In this document: in pieces, positions 1 to 8,351 of the stretch
How the letters are laid out: each line of letters opens with the position of its first letter
How positions within the stretch are numbered: position 1 is the stretch's first letter
Source of the DNA: JBGQOJ01 sp052119585
GTDB taxonomy: Bacteria > Pseudomonadota > Alphaproteobacteria > Rhodobacterales > Rhodobacteraceae
Length of the DNA stretch: 27,914 nucleotides
Reading direction: 5' to 3'
NCBI RefSeq assembly: GCF_052119585.1
Contig: NZ_JBGQOJ010000035.1
Location: 1-27,914 of the forward strand
Translations under genes and position numbers: made by a program
Notes under the pieces: model-generated
What the model was told of the DNA's origin: nothing
The model's input: the letters and a program-made list of their open reading frames with translations, nothing else
Databases searched by the model: none

Positions 1-1
1 C

Positions 2-76
2 CGTAAGCGGAACGCACAGGCCAACATTCCCCTCACAAACACCACATACCCCGGCATCAGCGATGCGCGGGCCTGA
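2..76 (+). CDS. C-terminal 24 residues of an unidentified gene
   Basis: An open frame enters from the left edge and stops with TGA at 74-76; it ends in YPGISDARA. Too little remains to identify it. A good ribosome binding site (aaggag, 77-82) follows at once and serves the next gene, so the two were probably co-transcribed. The following gene belongs to a family often found with phage-like structural genes, so this may be a phage or cell-wall gene, but that is inference. Confidence 0.35.
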   Translation, partial: RKRNAQANIPLTNTTYPGISDARA

Positions 77-87
77 AGGAGTTCTCT

Positions 88-634
88 ATGACGCCCTATG
101 ATATCGCCCGCACCTATATCGGCACGACCGAAGGCCCGGGGCCTGCGGACAATCCGAAGATCCTCGAGATGTATGCCACCATCGGTCAGGACTGGGTCGC
201 ACATGATGATGTGGCCTGGTGCGCAGCCTTTGTCGGGCACTGCCTCGAGCAGGCCGGTCCGGTCTGCGCTCGACGCGGAAACTGACGGCGCGGTCCTATC
301 TGGAGTGGGGCGTGCCGGTGGAGCTGGCGGAGGCGCAACAGGGCGACATTTTCGTGTTCCGGCGGGGATCCTCCGAATGGCAGGGCCATGTCGGGTTCTT
401 TGTCGCGCAATCCGGCCAGATGATCGAGGTGCTGGGCGGCAACCAGTCCGACGCGGTCAGCATCAAGCGCTATGCGGCGTCGAAGCTGCTTGGTGTGCGC
501 CGGGCCGGCAATGTCGCCCCCCGCGTGACGATGAGCACAGCGCAGGTGCAGACGGCGATCGCCGGGCTGGGCTATCACGAGGTCGGCCACGCGGACGGAA
601 TCCTGGGCAGCCGCACCCGCGGCGCGATCCTGGG
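88..634 (+). pseudogene. Frameshifted TIGR02594-type peptidoglycan hydrolase, 3' end lost
   Basis: The first frame begins MTPYDIARTYIGTTEG and runs to WCAAFVGHCLEQAG, the NlpC/P60- or CHAP-like start typical of the TIGR02594 family with its catalytic Cys in WCAAF. At about 260-263 the frame slips by one base: the original frame stops at 285 while the family continues in another frame as LRSTRKLTARSYLEWG, then HVGFF and the start of a peptidoglycan-binding repeat (GYHEVGHADGILGSRT). That repeat ends abruptly near 634, where multicopper oxidase sequence begins. A strong Shine-Dalgarno (aaggag) lies 6 bases before the ATG. Members are usually endolysin-like cell-wall hydrolases; this copy is dead because of the frameshift and the lost C-terminus. 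Confidence 0.75.
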
Positions 635-1565
635 TAGCCACCCCGCTATTCCGCCGGGAAAAACTTATGTTTACGAGTTCGATCTCGTGAAAAGCGGGAC
701 GTTCATGTATCACCCACATGCCGACGAGATGGTACAGATGGCGATGGGGATGATGGGGATGTTCATCGTCCATCCCAAAGATCCGACATTCATGCCGGTA
801 GACCGCGATTTCCTGATCATGCTGAATGCCTATGACCTTGATCCGGGCACCTATGTGCCCCGGATCATGACTATGACAGATTTCAACCTGTGGACCTGGA
901 ACAGCCGTGTCTTTCCGGACATTGACCCGTTGGTCGTGAACAAGGGCGACAAGGTTCGGGTGCGTGTCGGCAATCTGACAATGACGAACCACCCGATCCA
1001 CATGCATGGCTATGACTTCAAGGTGACCTGCACAGACGGGGGCTGGGTGCCTCCGTCTGCGCAATGGCCAGAGGTGTCGATCGACATTCCGGTCGGCGCG
1101 ATGCGTGCCTATGAATTCGTGGCCGATCATCCGGGCGACTGGGCGATCCACTGCCACAAGTCACACCATACCATGAACGCAATGGGCCACGATGTTCCGA
1201 CCTTCATAGGGGTCGACAAGGCAAAGCTGACGCAGAAAATCCGGAAGTTCCAACCGGAATACATGCCTATGGGCACTGCCGGAATGGCGGATATGGGCGA
1301 GATGGAGATGCCGCTTCCCGACAACACCACGCCAATGATGACGGGCTGGGGGCCTTATGGCCCGATCGAGATGGGCGGCATGTTCTCGGTTGTCAAAGTG
1401 CGCGAGGGCATCGGCGCCGACGACTACGCAGACCCCGGCTGGTACGAGAACCCACCCGGAACACAGGCCTATGAATGGACTGGAGAGCTTCCTGACTTTT
1501 CCAGCTCGAACAGTCCCAAAACGCAACTCACGGTAAAGCCTTCGGGCAGCGTCGTTAAAGGCTAA
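635..1565 (+). pseudogene. Multicopper oxidase, N-terminally truncated
   Basis: The frame carries the second and third cupredoxin domains of a periplasmic multicopper oxidase of the CopA/laccase type, which oxidises Cu(I). Visible copper motifs are YHPHADEM, HPIHMHG and the C-terminal HCHKSHHTMNAM, which holds the T2/T3 histidines plus the type-1 Cys, His and Met. A Met-rich stretch (EYMPMGTAGMADMGEMEM) fits copper handling. The first cupredoxin domain, with the HWHG-type motif and the export signal, is absent; the frame instead joins the hydrolase remnant at about 635. An ORF from ATG 219 reads through the junction, so a chimeric protein could be made, but it would lack part of the trinuclear site and a signal peptide. 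Cupredoxin, CusF-like and cytochrome c genes follow, supporting a former copper-resistance operon. Confidence 0.8.
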
Positions 1566-1607
1566 CCCACCTCCGGGAAAAACCCGGAAAATCTAGGAAA
1601 GAGCAGC

Positions 1608-2084
1608 ATGAAACAGCTTCTACTGAGCACAGCACTGGTTTTGTCGGCGAACGCCGCCTCGGCCGCCGGATCCCATTCGGGTGGCCACATGGACATGATG
1701 TCCATTGGCGGGGAAGGCGCGCAAAAGGCTGTGACCAAAACGGTCGACATCATCATGAAGGAGACTGACGACGGAAAATATGTTTTCGAGCCCTCCGATC
1801 TGACTTTCAAAGCCGGTGAAACAGTGCGCTTCAACATCAAGAACATAGGCGAGCAGGTCCATGAATTTGTCATGGACGAGTTCGAGAAGAACGTCGAACA
1901 CAAGGCGATGATGGAGAAGTTTCCAGAGATGGAGCACGACGATCCAAACGCGATCCGTCTTGAACCGGGCATGCAAGGCGAGATCGTCTGGACCTTCGCC
2001 AATACCGGTTCATTCGAATTTGCCTGTCTGATCCCCGGTCACTACGAGGCAGGCATGCATGGCCCGCTGAGCGTCAGCGAATAA
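1608..2084 (+). CDS. Periplasmic cupredoxin (plastocyanin/azurin-like)
   Basis: 158 residues with a clear Sec signal (MKQLLLSTALVLSANAASAA). The mature part starts with a His/Met-rich stretch (GSHSGGHMDMM) and folds into one cupredoxin domain. Type-1 copper ligands are visible as H85 (QVHEF) and C140, H145, M150 in FACLIPGHYEAGM. Such proteins sit beside CopA-type oxidases and probably shuttle or buffer copper in the periplasm. The gene lies 42 bases after the oxidase remnant, with aggaaag before the ATG, so it was probably expressed with it. It appears intact. Electron transfer to the downstream cytochrome c is possible but not shown. Confidence 0.85.
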   Translation: MKQLLLSTALVLSANAASAAGSHSGGHMDMMSIGGEGAQKAVTKTVDIIMKETDDGKYVFEPSDLTFKAGETVRFNIKNIGEQVHEFVMDEFEKNVEHKAMMEKFPEMEHDDPNAIRLEPGMQGEIVWTFANTGSFEFACLIPGHYEAGMHGPLSVSE

Positions 2085-2119
2085 TCCACTTCATTCCAAC
2101 GTAACAAAGGAAAACCAAA

Positions 2120-2404
2120 ATGACATTCTTCAAAATAAGCTCTTTGGCCGCGACAGTGCTCGCGGTTTCCGTCTCATTCGCATCGGCGGCCACGTTCACC
2201 AAAGGAACCGTGAAGAAAATTGACGAAAAGGCGGGAAAAGTCACGATCATCCACGAGGAACTCGTCGATCTAGGAATGCCGGCAATGACAATGGTCTTCC
2301 GTCTCGCAAACAACGAGATGCTGCCAAAACTCTCGGAAGGCCAAAACATCGAGTTCGTTGCCGACCGGGTGAAGGGGAAACTGACAGTCGTAGAGCTGAA
2401 GTAA
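2120..2404 (+). CDS. CusF-like periplasmic copper-binding protein
   Basis: 94 residues: a signal peptide ending near ASA, then a small beta-barrel-sized domain. The CusF signature is present as a His in IIHEEL followed by GMPAMTMVF, giving the two Met ligands. The Trp that caps Cu(I) in Escherichia coli CusF (NWPEMTM) is replaced by Met, as in many homologues that occur alone or as domains of efflux proteins. The likely role is binding Cu(I)/Ag(I) and handing it to an exporter or oxidase; no CusCBA genes are in the window. The start is supported by aaagga upstream of the ATG, 35 bases after the cupredoxin gene. Confidence 0.85.
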   Translation: MTFFKISSLAATVLAVSVSFASAATFTKGTVKKIDEKAGKVTIIHEELVDLGMPAMTMVFRLANNEMLPKLSEGQNIEFVADRVKGKLTVVELK

Positions 2405-2420
2405 TCTTCTTGACTGGAAC

Positions 2421-2448
2421 TGCCGGGCCCCTGCACGCGGGTCCGGCA
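2421..2448 (+). terminator. Hairpin after the CusF-like gene
   Basis: A 10-bp stem (tgccgggccc / gggtccggca, one G-U pair) with an 8-base loop lies 16 bases after the stop and is followed by a T-rich stretch broken by G. It could be a rho-independent terminator or an attenuator before the cytochrome gene. Confidence 0.5.
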
Positions 2449-2480
2449 ACTTTGGGTCTTTCAACGCACCGCTTGGTGTC

Positions 2481-2496
2481 CTGACAGACCTGTCAG
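2481..2496. promoter_or_regulatory. Perfect inverted repeat before cytochrome c gene
   Basis: The sequence ctgacag-ac-ctgtcag is a 7-bp perfect dyad ending 18 bases before the cytochrome c ATG. It could be an operator for a dimeric regulator. It does not match copper or FNR sites that I recognise. Confidence 0.3.
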
Positions 2497-2514
2497 ACGT
2501 TTAAGGACATAGAC

Positions 2515-2946
2515 ATGAACCGATCCATTTCCATCCTCGCTACGCTGGCGATCCTAGCCACTGGCGTCTATCTGATTTTTGTATCTCCACAGGAACAAGA
2601 CGCGTCCCTCACCCCTGCGCGGTCTGGGGCGGCAATGGTGAACGTAAAACTTCCGACTCTGACGGGCAACCAGATTTTGGGCGAAACGGCATATAACGGG
2701 ACATGCGCAGCATGTCATGGTCCCAGTGGCGCGGGGCAAGACGGCGTCGCGCCTCCGCTTGTCCACAAAATCTATGAACCGAACCACCACGCGGATTTCT
2801 CGTTCCAGATGGCCGTGCAAAACGGTGCGCAGGCGCACCACTGGCCCTTCGGCAACATGCCTCCGCAATCCGGTTTGACCAAGTCGGATGTCGCCAACAT
2901 CATTGCCTACGTCCGCGCCTTGCAAAGAGCGAATGGCATCCAATAA
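2515..2946 (+). CDS. Membrane-anchored class I cytochrome c
   Basis: 143 residues. An N-terminal hydrophobic segment (ILATLAILATGVYLIFV) lacks an obvious cleavage site, so it is probably an anchor. One haem c site is seen as C64-A-A-C67-H68, with M115 in GNMPPQ as likely axial ligand, and the domain ends with the usual helix (DVANIIAYVRALQ). Such cytochromes often accompany multicopper oxidases in copper-resistance cassettes and may take electrons from Cu(I) oxidation, which is inference here. aaggac precedes the ATG. The gene is intact and separated from the CusF-like gene by a hairpin and a palindrome. Confidence 0.85.
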   Translation: MNRSISILATLAILATGVYLIFVSPQEQDASLTPARSGAAMVNVKLPTLTGNQILGETAYNGTCAACHGPSGAGQDGVAPPLVHKIYEPNHHADFSFQMAVQNGAQAHHWPFGNMPPQSGLTKSDVANIIAYVRALQRANGIQ

Positions 2947-2990
2947 GCTGCGCGTTGTGCTCGACGCACTCAGGGAACAATACGACCACG

Positions 2991-3275
2991 ATGAACTTTA
3001 TGAAAAATCTCGATATTGCAGTCACGCGACTGATCAATGGCATGTCCGGGCACAGCCTGGTGCTTGACACCCTGATGATTTGGATGTCCGCAGCAGGCAT
3101 CCCCCTGCTCGTCGCCTTGGTCGCCCTGCAATAGTGGGTCAAAGTCGACATGCCGAGCACTCGGCATGTGTTGGTCGGGGCGGGAATTGCGTTCTGTCTG
3201 GGACTTGGTGTCAACCAGATCGTCCTGCTGTTCGTCTACCGGATTCGTCCATATGTCGATGGTGTTTCAAACCTG
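2991..3275 (+). pseudogene. PAP2-family phosphatase, nonsense mutated and truncated
   Basis: The frame begins MNFMKNLDIAVTRLINGMSG and resembles the start of undecaprenyl-diphosphatase-like PAP2 membrane proteins. After 47 residues it meets TAG (3132-3134), then continues in the same frame as WVKVDMPSTRHVLVGAG and on through a second membrane helix to RIRPYVDGVSNL. The family usually has a Trp pair here (QWW), so the stop is readily explained by TGG to TAG. Near 3270-3276 the sequence switches to an IS3-family orfA on the opposite strand, so the catalytic half (PSDH and following motifs) is gone. Both lesions make the gene non-functional. Confidence 0.65.
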
Positions 3276-3552
3276 CGTCATGAGGTGCTGATTTTCTGTC
3301 TCAAGCTCTTTCAGCCGCTTGAGCTGATCACGGTTCATGCCGCCATATTCCTTGCGCCATCGATAGTAGGTTTGAATTGTTACACCGATTTGCCGAACAG
3401 CCTCGGAAACTGACTTTCCCTACCCTTGTAAAACTTCAAACTGCCGAAGCTTCAGCACGATATCTTCCGGCTTTTCTCGTTTTCCAGTCATCGCTTAGCC
3501 CTCCTAAAACGGGACAACTATATCCCAATTGGTGGACCACTTCAGTGGGGGC
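3268..3552 (-). mobile_element. IS3-family left end with broken orfA
   Basis: On the minus strand an orfA starts at ATG 3491 (MTGKREKPEDIVLKLRQ) and runs through the helix-turn-helix part (SVSEAVRQIGVTIQTYYRWR) to a leucine-zipper-like stretch (LKRLKELETENQHL), typical of IS3-family OrfA. An in-frame TAG (about 3414-3416) interrupts it after EVLQG, and it is cut near 3270 where the PAP2 remnant begins. OrfB is absent. Upstream of the ATG lies gtggtccaccaattggg and a ccactgaagtgg dyad at 3535-3550, probably the IS left end. This is a dead remnant. Confidence 0.75.
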
Positions 3553-3723
3553 ATTCCATGACAAGACCGTACAAGGTTCTCAGGGGTATTCACCAAGGCG
3601 TGACCCAAGAAACAACGCGGTGCTTCGTCAGTCCAAATCCAAAGCAAAACTTGTTTTGTTGCGGAGGAGGTTGGTGTGTTCTAAGGTCGATCCATAATGT
3701 AATACGCTATTGTATTGGGCTTT

Positions 3724-6594
3724 ATGGTTTTTCTGAACTTCCTGAAAACAAAGGTTGAGGATAAAAAGACTCTGCTCGAGCGGTGTCTGTCGGTTGATCT
3801 CGAAGTCAACCCCAAGACCGCCCAGATCTTCGACATGGCTGCGGTGCGGTTCGGGAACGGGCCCGCGATTGTGCCGTCCAAGGGCAAGATCAAACATGGC
3901 CTCGATCAACTCGAAAAAGCCTTAGCGAAAACGCCGCATGTGGTCGGCCACAATATCTTGCGCCATGATATTGAGCATTTGCTGGCAGCGCGACCACGGC
4001 TGGCAGCTAAAATGGCTGCACCCATCGATACTCTTTGGCTTAATCCGCTGGCATTTCCACGCAACCCGTACCACCATCTTGTGAAGCACTATCACGATGG
4101 GCGCTTGCAGGTGGGGCATGTGAACGATCCCGAGCAAGATGCGCGTCTTGTTTTCGAGGTGCTGCAAAATCAGATCAATGCATTGACTAAGCTTGCCACA
4201 CAATCGCCTGATACCTTGCTGGCCTATCATTACCTTGCGACCCGCCTAGACCGCGCCGATGGGTTTGACGCGTTTTTCAGGGACATCCGCAAGTCACCTC
4301 TGCCCGATCGCGCCACAGCACTTGCTGCGATCAACACGATTCTTGCGGGCAAAGCCTGTGGCGCACAGGTGGCGCCTGTCATTGAAAAACTGTCAGACCC
4401 AAAGATGGGCTGGCCGATGGCCTATGCGCTTGCATGGATTTCTGTCTCGGGGGGCGAGTCTGTAATGCCGCCTTGGGTGAGGGCCAGTTTCCCCGAAGCG
4501 GCCCTGATCGTGCGTGCGCTACGCGATACCAATTGCGGCAATAGCGCATGCAACTGGTGCGCCGAGATGAACAACCCTGTTGGTGCACTTCGGAAATGGT
4601 TCGATTTTGAAGGCTACCGTCCTCACCCCGTGGATATCGACGGAAAGCCCCTGCAAGAGGTCATTGTGGCGCAAGCCATGCTGCACGCGAATGTACTTGG
4701 TATCTTGCCCACTGGCACTGGCAAATCGGTTTGCTATCAGGTGCCTGCACTTAGCCTATATGATAAGGCTGGGGCGCTGACGGTGGTTATTTCGCCACTG
4801 GTGGCGCTTATGGCCGATCAGGTGCAAGGGATGGAACGCGCGGGGATTTCGTCTGCGGTGACCATTAACGGCATGCTATCCATGCCCGAACGTCAAGATG
4901 CGCTGGACCGTGTGCAAATGGGCCAAGCCGCGATCTTGCTGATCTCGCCAGAACAGTTGCGCAGTGTCTCGATCCGTTCGGTGTTGGCACAGCGCGAAAT
5001 AGGGTTTTGGGTGCTGGACGAGGCGCATTGCGTCTCGAAATGGGGGCACGACTTCCGGCCCGATTACCGCTACATCGGGCGCTTCATACGTGAATTCTCG
5101 GGTGACGCGAAACCCGCGCCGGTGCTGTGCCTGACGGCCACCGCCAAACCCGAGGTCGTGCGTGACATTACCGAGCATTTCCGCGAGCGTCTTGATATCG
5201 AGCTGGGGCTATTCGATGGCGGCGCCACGCGCACCAACCTAACGTTCTCGGTGCTGGCGACCACGAGGGGCAGCAAGCTTGGGGATATCCTGACAGCGGT
5301 GTCCGCGCGTCTGTCCGTTGGCGAAAAATCGGGGGCCGTGGTCTATTGTGCGACCCGCAAGGAAACAGAACGCGTTGCGGACTTTCTAAAAATCCAAGGT
5401 CTTGCCGCCGAGCATTTCCACGCAGGCCTAACAGCCGACGACAAGCAGGCTGTGCAAGAGCGCTTTCGCGTGGGTGATTTGCGCGTGATTGCGGCCACAA
5501 ATGCCTTCGGCATGGGCATCGACAAGCCGGATATTCGTCTCGTGGTCCATGCTGACATCCCGGGATCACTGGAAAACTACTTGCAAGAGGCAGGCCGAGC
5601 TGGGCGTGACAGAGCGGCTGCCGAATGTGTGCTTCTCTATCATTCAGACGATGTCGAACGGCAGTTTTCACTCACCGCACGCTCGCGCCTCGAACGCCAC
5701 GAGATCGGTGCCATCCTTAAGGCGCTGCGCCGCATCGATGAACACACGCGCAATAGTGGCAAGGTCGTCGCAACCCCGGGTGAAATTGTGCGCGAGGAGA
5801 AAGACCGCGAGTTTGTGCGTGACAGCGCCGGCGATGATACTCGCGTCAAAACGGCCATTTCATGGCTTGAAGAAGCGGCGCTGGTCACACGCGAAGAAAA
5901 CCGGGTGCAGGTGTTTCCGTCCTCGCTTTTGGTGCGCACGCTGGCCGAAGCCGAGGCCCGATTGAAGGGGGCCGAGATCACCCAAGCCCGGCGCACACAG
6001 CTTTTGACTATCGTGCGCCACGTGATGAACACGCACGCAGATCAGGGCATTTCGACGGATGAGCTGACCGATGTCAGCGGGCTTTCGCATCGGGCGCTGA
6101 GCAAGGCTATGGCGGATCTGGAAACCCTCGGCATCGCGCGAAATGACATCGCAATCACTGTCGCGGTGCATATCGGGGTCGAAAACCAGTCACGTCAACG
6201 CCTGACACGGGCAATGCGACTGGAAAAGGCACTTATAGATCAGATGCGCGAACAGGCGCCTGATGCTGACATTGGTGATCGTGCGCAGCTGGATATGGCG
6301 ACGGCCAGCCAGCTCTTGCGCGGCGAGGGGCATGAAGATGCGAGCCCACATATCCTTGACCGCCTCTTGCGAAGCATCGGGCGGGATGGCCGCGACGCCG
6401 ACGGCGGGCGCGGCAATATCCGCCTGCGCAAGTTGTCGAGCAAGACACTCGAAGTGGTTTTGCAACGCTCATGGCGAGTAGTAGACCAGACTGCCTCTTT
6501 GCGTTGGATGGCGGCCGAGAGACTCCTTGATTTTTTGACCGGCAAAGCTCCCGCAGGCATCCGCGGAAAGGATGTTCAGGTAACCCCGTCGTGA
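3724..6594 (+). CDS. Exonuclease-RecQ helicase fusion, probably 3' truncated
   Basis: 956 residues from ATG 3724 (TTG 3715 is an alternative; neither has a clear ribosome binding site). Residues about 20-150 resemble a DnaQ-like DEDD 3'-5' exonuclease: SVDLEV (D-x-E), HNILRHDIEHL and NDPEQDARL. Residues about 290-650 are a RecQ-type superfamily 2 helicase: LPTGTGKSVCYQ (Walker A), VLDEAHCVSKWGHDFRPDY, CLTATAKPEV, VYCATRKETERVADF, and GMGIDKPDIR with QEAGRAGRDR. A winged-helix-like region follows. The order recalls WRN (exonuclease plus RecQ), and long RecQ proteins of this kind often lie in accessory or defence regions. The frame stops 4 bases into E1 beta coding sequence, and the last residues (KDVQVTPS) come from the junction, so a longer C-terminus has probably been lost. 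About 160 bases upstream show no recognisable gene. Confidence 0.8.
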   Translation: MVFLNFLKTKVEDKKTLLERCLSVDLEVNPKTAQIFDMAAVRFGNGPAIVPSKGKIKHGLDQLEKALAKTPHVVGHNILRHDIEHLLAARPRLAAKMAAPIDTLWLNPLAFPRNPYHHLVKHYHDGRLQVGHVNDPEQDARLVFEVLQNQINALTKLATQSPDTLLAYHYLATRLDRADGFDAFFRDIRKSPLPDRATALAAINTILAGKACGAQVAPVIEKLSDPKMGWPMAYALAWISVSGGESVMPPWVRASFPEAALIVRALRDTNCGNSACNWCAEMNNPVGALRKWFDFEGYRPHPVDIDGKPLQEVIVAQAMLHANVLGILPTGTGKSVCYQVPALSLYDKAGALTVVISPLVALMADQVQGMERAGISSAVTINGMLSMPERQDALDRVQMGQAAILLISPEQLRSVSIRSVLAQREIGFWVLDEAHCVSKWGHDFRPDYRYIGRFIREFSGDAKPAPVLCLTATAKPEVVRDITEHFRERLDIELGLFDGGATRTNLTFSVLATTRGSKLGDILTAVSARLSVGEKSGAVVYCATRKETERVADFLKIQGLAAEHFHAGLTADDKQAVQERFRVGDLRVIAATNAFGMGIDKPDIRLVVHADIPGSLENYLQEAGRAGRDRAAAECVLLYHSDDVERQFSLTARSRLERHEIGAILKALRRIDEHTRNSGKVVATPGEIVREEKDREFVRDSAGDDTRVKTAISWLEEAALVTREENRVQVFPSSLLVRTLAEAEARLKGAEITQARRTQLLTIVRHVMNTHADQGISTDELTDVSGLSHRALSKAMADLETLGIARNDIAITVAVHIGVENQSRQRLTRAMRLEKALIDQMREQAPDADIGDRAQLDMATASQLLRGEGHEDASPHILDRLLRSIGRDGRDADGGRGNIRLRKLSSKTLEVVLQRSWRVVDQTASLRWMAAERLLDFLTGKAPAGIRGKDVQVTPS

Positions 6595-7082
6595 TCTTCG
6601 AAGACAAGCTGATGTATAACGACAAGGCCCCTGTCCCCGAAGAGGAATACCTGATCCCCTTCGGCGTCGCCAACATAAAGCGCGAAGGCTCTGACATCAC
6701 CCTGATCGGCACCTCCTCTATGGTTCAGGTCTGCGAGAAAGCTGCCGAAATTCTGGCCGCCGAAGGCATCAGCGCAGAAGTCATCGACCCGCGCACCATC
6801 GTGCCGCTGGACGAGGCCGCACTGCTCAAATCGGCCCGCAAGACCTCTCGCGTGATCGTCGTGGACGAAGGCCACCAAAGCTATGGCGTGACTGGTGAGA
6901 TTGCGAGCCGGATCAACGAGAAAGCCTTTTATCATCTGGACGCGCCCGTGCTGCGCATGGGGGCCATGGATGTTCCGATCCCCTTCAGCCCCGCGCTGGA
7001 AGATGTCACCGTGCCAACGCCCAAGGCCGTGGCCGATATGGCGCGGAAGCTCGTCGCCGGGGAGATGATCAATGCCGCTTGA
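6582..7082 (+). pseudogene. C-terminal half of 2-oxoacid dehydrogenase E1 beta
   Basis: The frame resumes at NPVVIFEDKLMYNDKAP and carries the transketolase C-terminal domain of E1 beta (DITLIGTSSMVQVCEKAAEIL, EVIDPRTIVPLDEAAL, DEGHQSYGVTGEI). A full subunit is about 330 residues; about 165 remain, and the thiamine-diphosphate pyrimidine domain is missing. GTG 6591 could start a short product, but no ribosome binding site suits it. E1 alpha is absent. The type resembles acetoin/pyruvate dehydrogenase E1 beta; the fragment does not fix the substrate. It overlaps the next gene by 11 bases, showing the operon's original coupling. The break coincides with the end of the helicase frame, marking a recombination joint at about 6575-6590. 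Confidence 0.85.
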
Positions 7083-8334
7083 CGTCATAATGCCAGCACT
7101 CGGGATGGCACAAGACACAGGGCTGATTGTTGCATGGCACAAACAACCGGGCGATGCGGTCAAGGAAGGTGACATCCTGTTCGAAGTCGAGACCGACAAG
7201 GCGACCATGGAAGTCGAGGCGCAAGGCGCAGGTTTCCTGGCCGATGTTACAGTTGAGGCGGGGACAGAGGTGCCTGTTGGCAACGTGATCGCTCGCATCT
7301 CTGACAGTGCCACAAACATTACCCCAACGCCGCAGAACAAGCCTGCTGTCACAAAGGATCTGCCCGAGGGCAAGCCTGTGATCATGCCGACCCTTGGCAT
7401 GGCGCAGGACACCGGCCTTCTGGTCGCATGGCAGAAAAAGCCTGGCGACGCGGTGAAGGCGGATGACGTGCTGTTCGAGGTGGAGACGGACAAGAGCACC
7501 GTCGAAGTGAATGCCGGTTTCGATGGCTTTGTCGCAGCTTTTCTGGCCGAGGCAGGGGAAGACGTGCCGGTTGGACAGACTATCGCCATCATCTCCGCCA
7601 GCGCTCCGGCCAATCCGGTCAGCCGAAGCGCGGCGTGGTCCCCGGCGCCTGCTGCCGCCCCCAAGGCAACAGATGCTGCGGCCATGCCCGCCAAGGCACC
7701 AAAACCTGCATCGGCACGAGTGCCCGTTTCAGCAGCGGGCGGGCGGATCCTTGCCTCTCCCAAACTGCGCCGCCTTGCCCGCGAACAAGGGTTGGACCTG
7801 TCTTACCTTATTCAGGCCGGACATCCGCAGCCCTACCATGTGAAAGATCTCGCCGTTCTCAAAGCGCTGCCCGCACAGCAAGCAAAGGGGACTGTTCAGG
7901 TCGCCCGCCGCCTGACGGCAGATCTTGCGATTGACGGGTTCATCGAGTTTTCATCCTGGGCGGCGAAACACGCTGATTTGCGTGACACTCCGGCCCTGCT
8001 CGCTGGTCTGTGCGCCGCCAGCCTTGGCCGCGAGGTTGTTGTCGCTGTCGAAACCTTCGGAGAGAGCAGGGCCTACGCCGCCACAGCACAGCTTGGTGCC
8101 GCCGCGCCCAGCGACGAAGCGCCCGCCCTGCGGATACGGGATCTGCGGTTCACGCCGATTTCAACCGTGTACCTTGGCGCAGAGGATGTCCCAACCCTGA
8201 CCCTGACGAGGTCCGGGGGCGGTCTTTCCATCACGCTTGAATATGCTGGCGCGCAATTGGATGCGCCGGATGCCATCACCCTTCTATCCAACTTCGCAGG
8301 ACGGATGGAGCAACCACTCCGCCACCTGCTCTGA
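7072..8334 (+). CDS. Two-lipoyl E2-like protein with degenerate catalytic domain
   Basis: 420 residues. Two lipoyl domains are evident, with lipoylation sites ETDKATM (K43) and ETDKSTV (about K141), joined by a short linker. An Ala/Pro-rich linker (about 175-215) leads to a peripheral-subunit-binding domain (about 223-262: ILASPKLRRLAREQGLDL). The last 140 residues look like a shrunken E2 acyltransferase fold but lack the DHRxxxG active-site motif, so this chain probably carries lipoyl arms and does not catalyse transfer. A catalytic E2 without lipoyl domains is encoded two genes downstream, so the two seem complementary. In a normal operon it would receive acyl groups from E1; here E1 beta is cut. 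Intact frame. Confidence 0.85.
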   Translation: MPLDVIMPALGMAQDTGLIVAWHKQPGDAVKEGDILFEVETDKATMEVEAQGAGFLADVTVEAGTEVPVGNVIARISDSATNITPTPQNKPAVTKDLPEGKPVIMPTLGMAQDTGLLVAWQKKPGDAVKADDVLFEVETDKSTVEVNAGFDGFVAAFLAEAGEDVPVGQTIAIISASAPANPVSRSAAWSPAPAAAPKATDAAAMPAKAPKPASARVPVSAAGGRILASPKLRRLAREQGLDLSYLIQAGHPQPYHVKDLAVLKALPAQQAKGTVQVARRLTADLAIDGFIEFSSWAAKHADLRDTPALLAGLCAASLGREVVVAVETFGESRAYAATAQLGAAAPSDEAPALRIRDLRFTPISTVYLGAEDVPTLTLTRSGGGLSITLEYAGAQLDAPDAITLLSNFAGRMEQPLRHLL

Positions 8335-8351
8335 TCAATCGGAGACCGACC

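Noticed and set aside
186..1157. Long minus-strand open frame opposite the oxidase.
   Set aside because: It is a shadow of GC-rich coding sequence; it has no family features and the plus strand carries clear copper motifs.
3558..3758. 66-residue plus-strand frame between the IS3 remnant and the helicase.
   Set aside because: No recognisable family and it runs into the helicase start in another frame.
6576..7763. 395-residue minus-strand open frame opposite E1 beta and the lipoyl protein.
   Set aside because: Repetitive antisense of lipoyl domains; the plus strand encodes recognised domains across the whole stretch.
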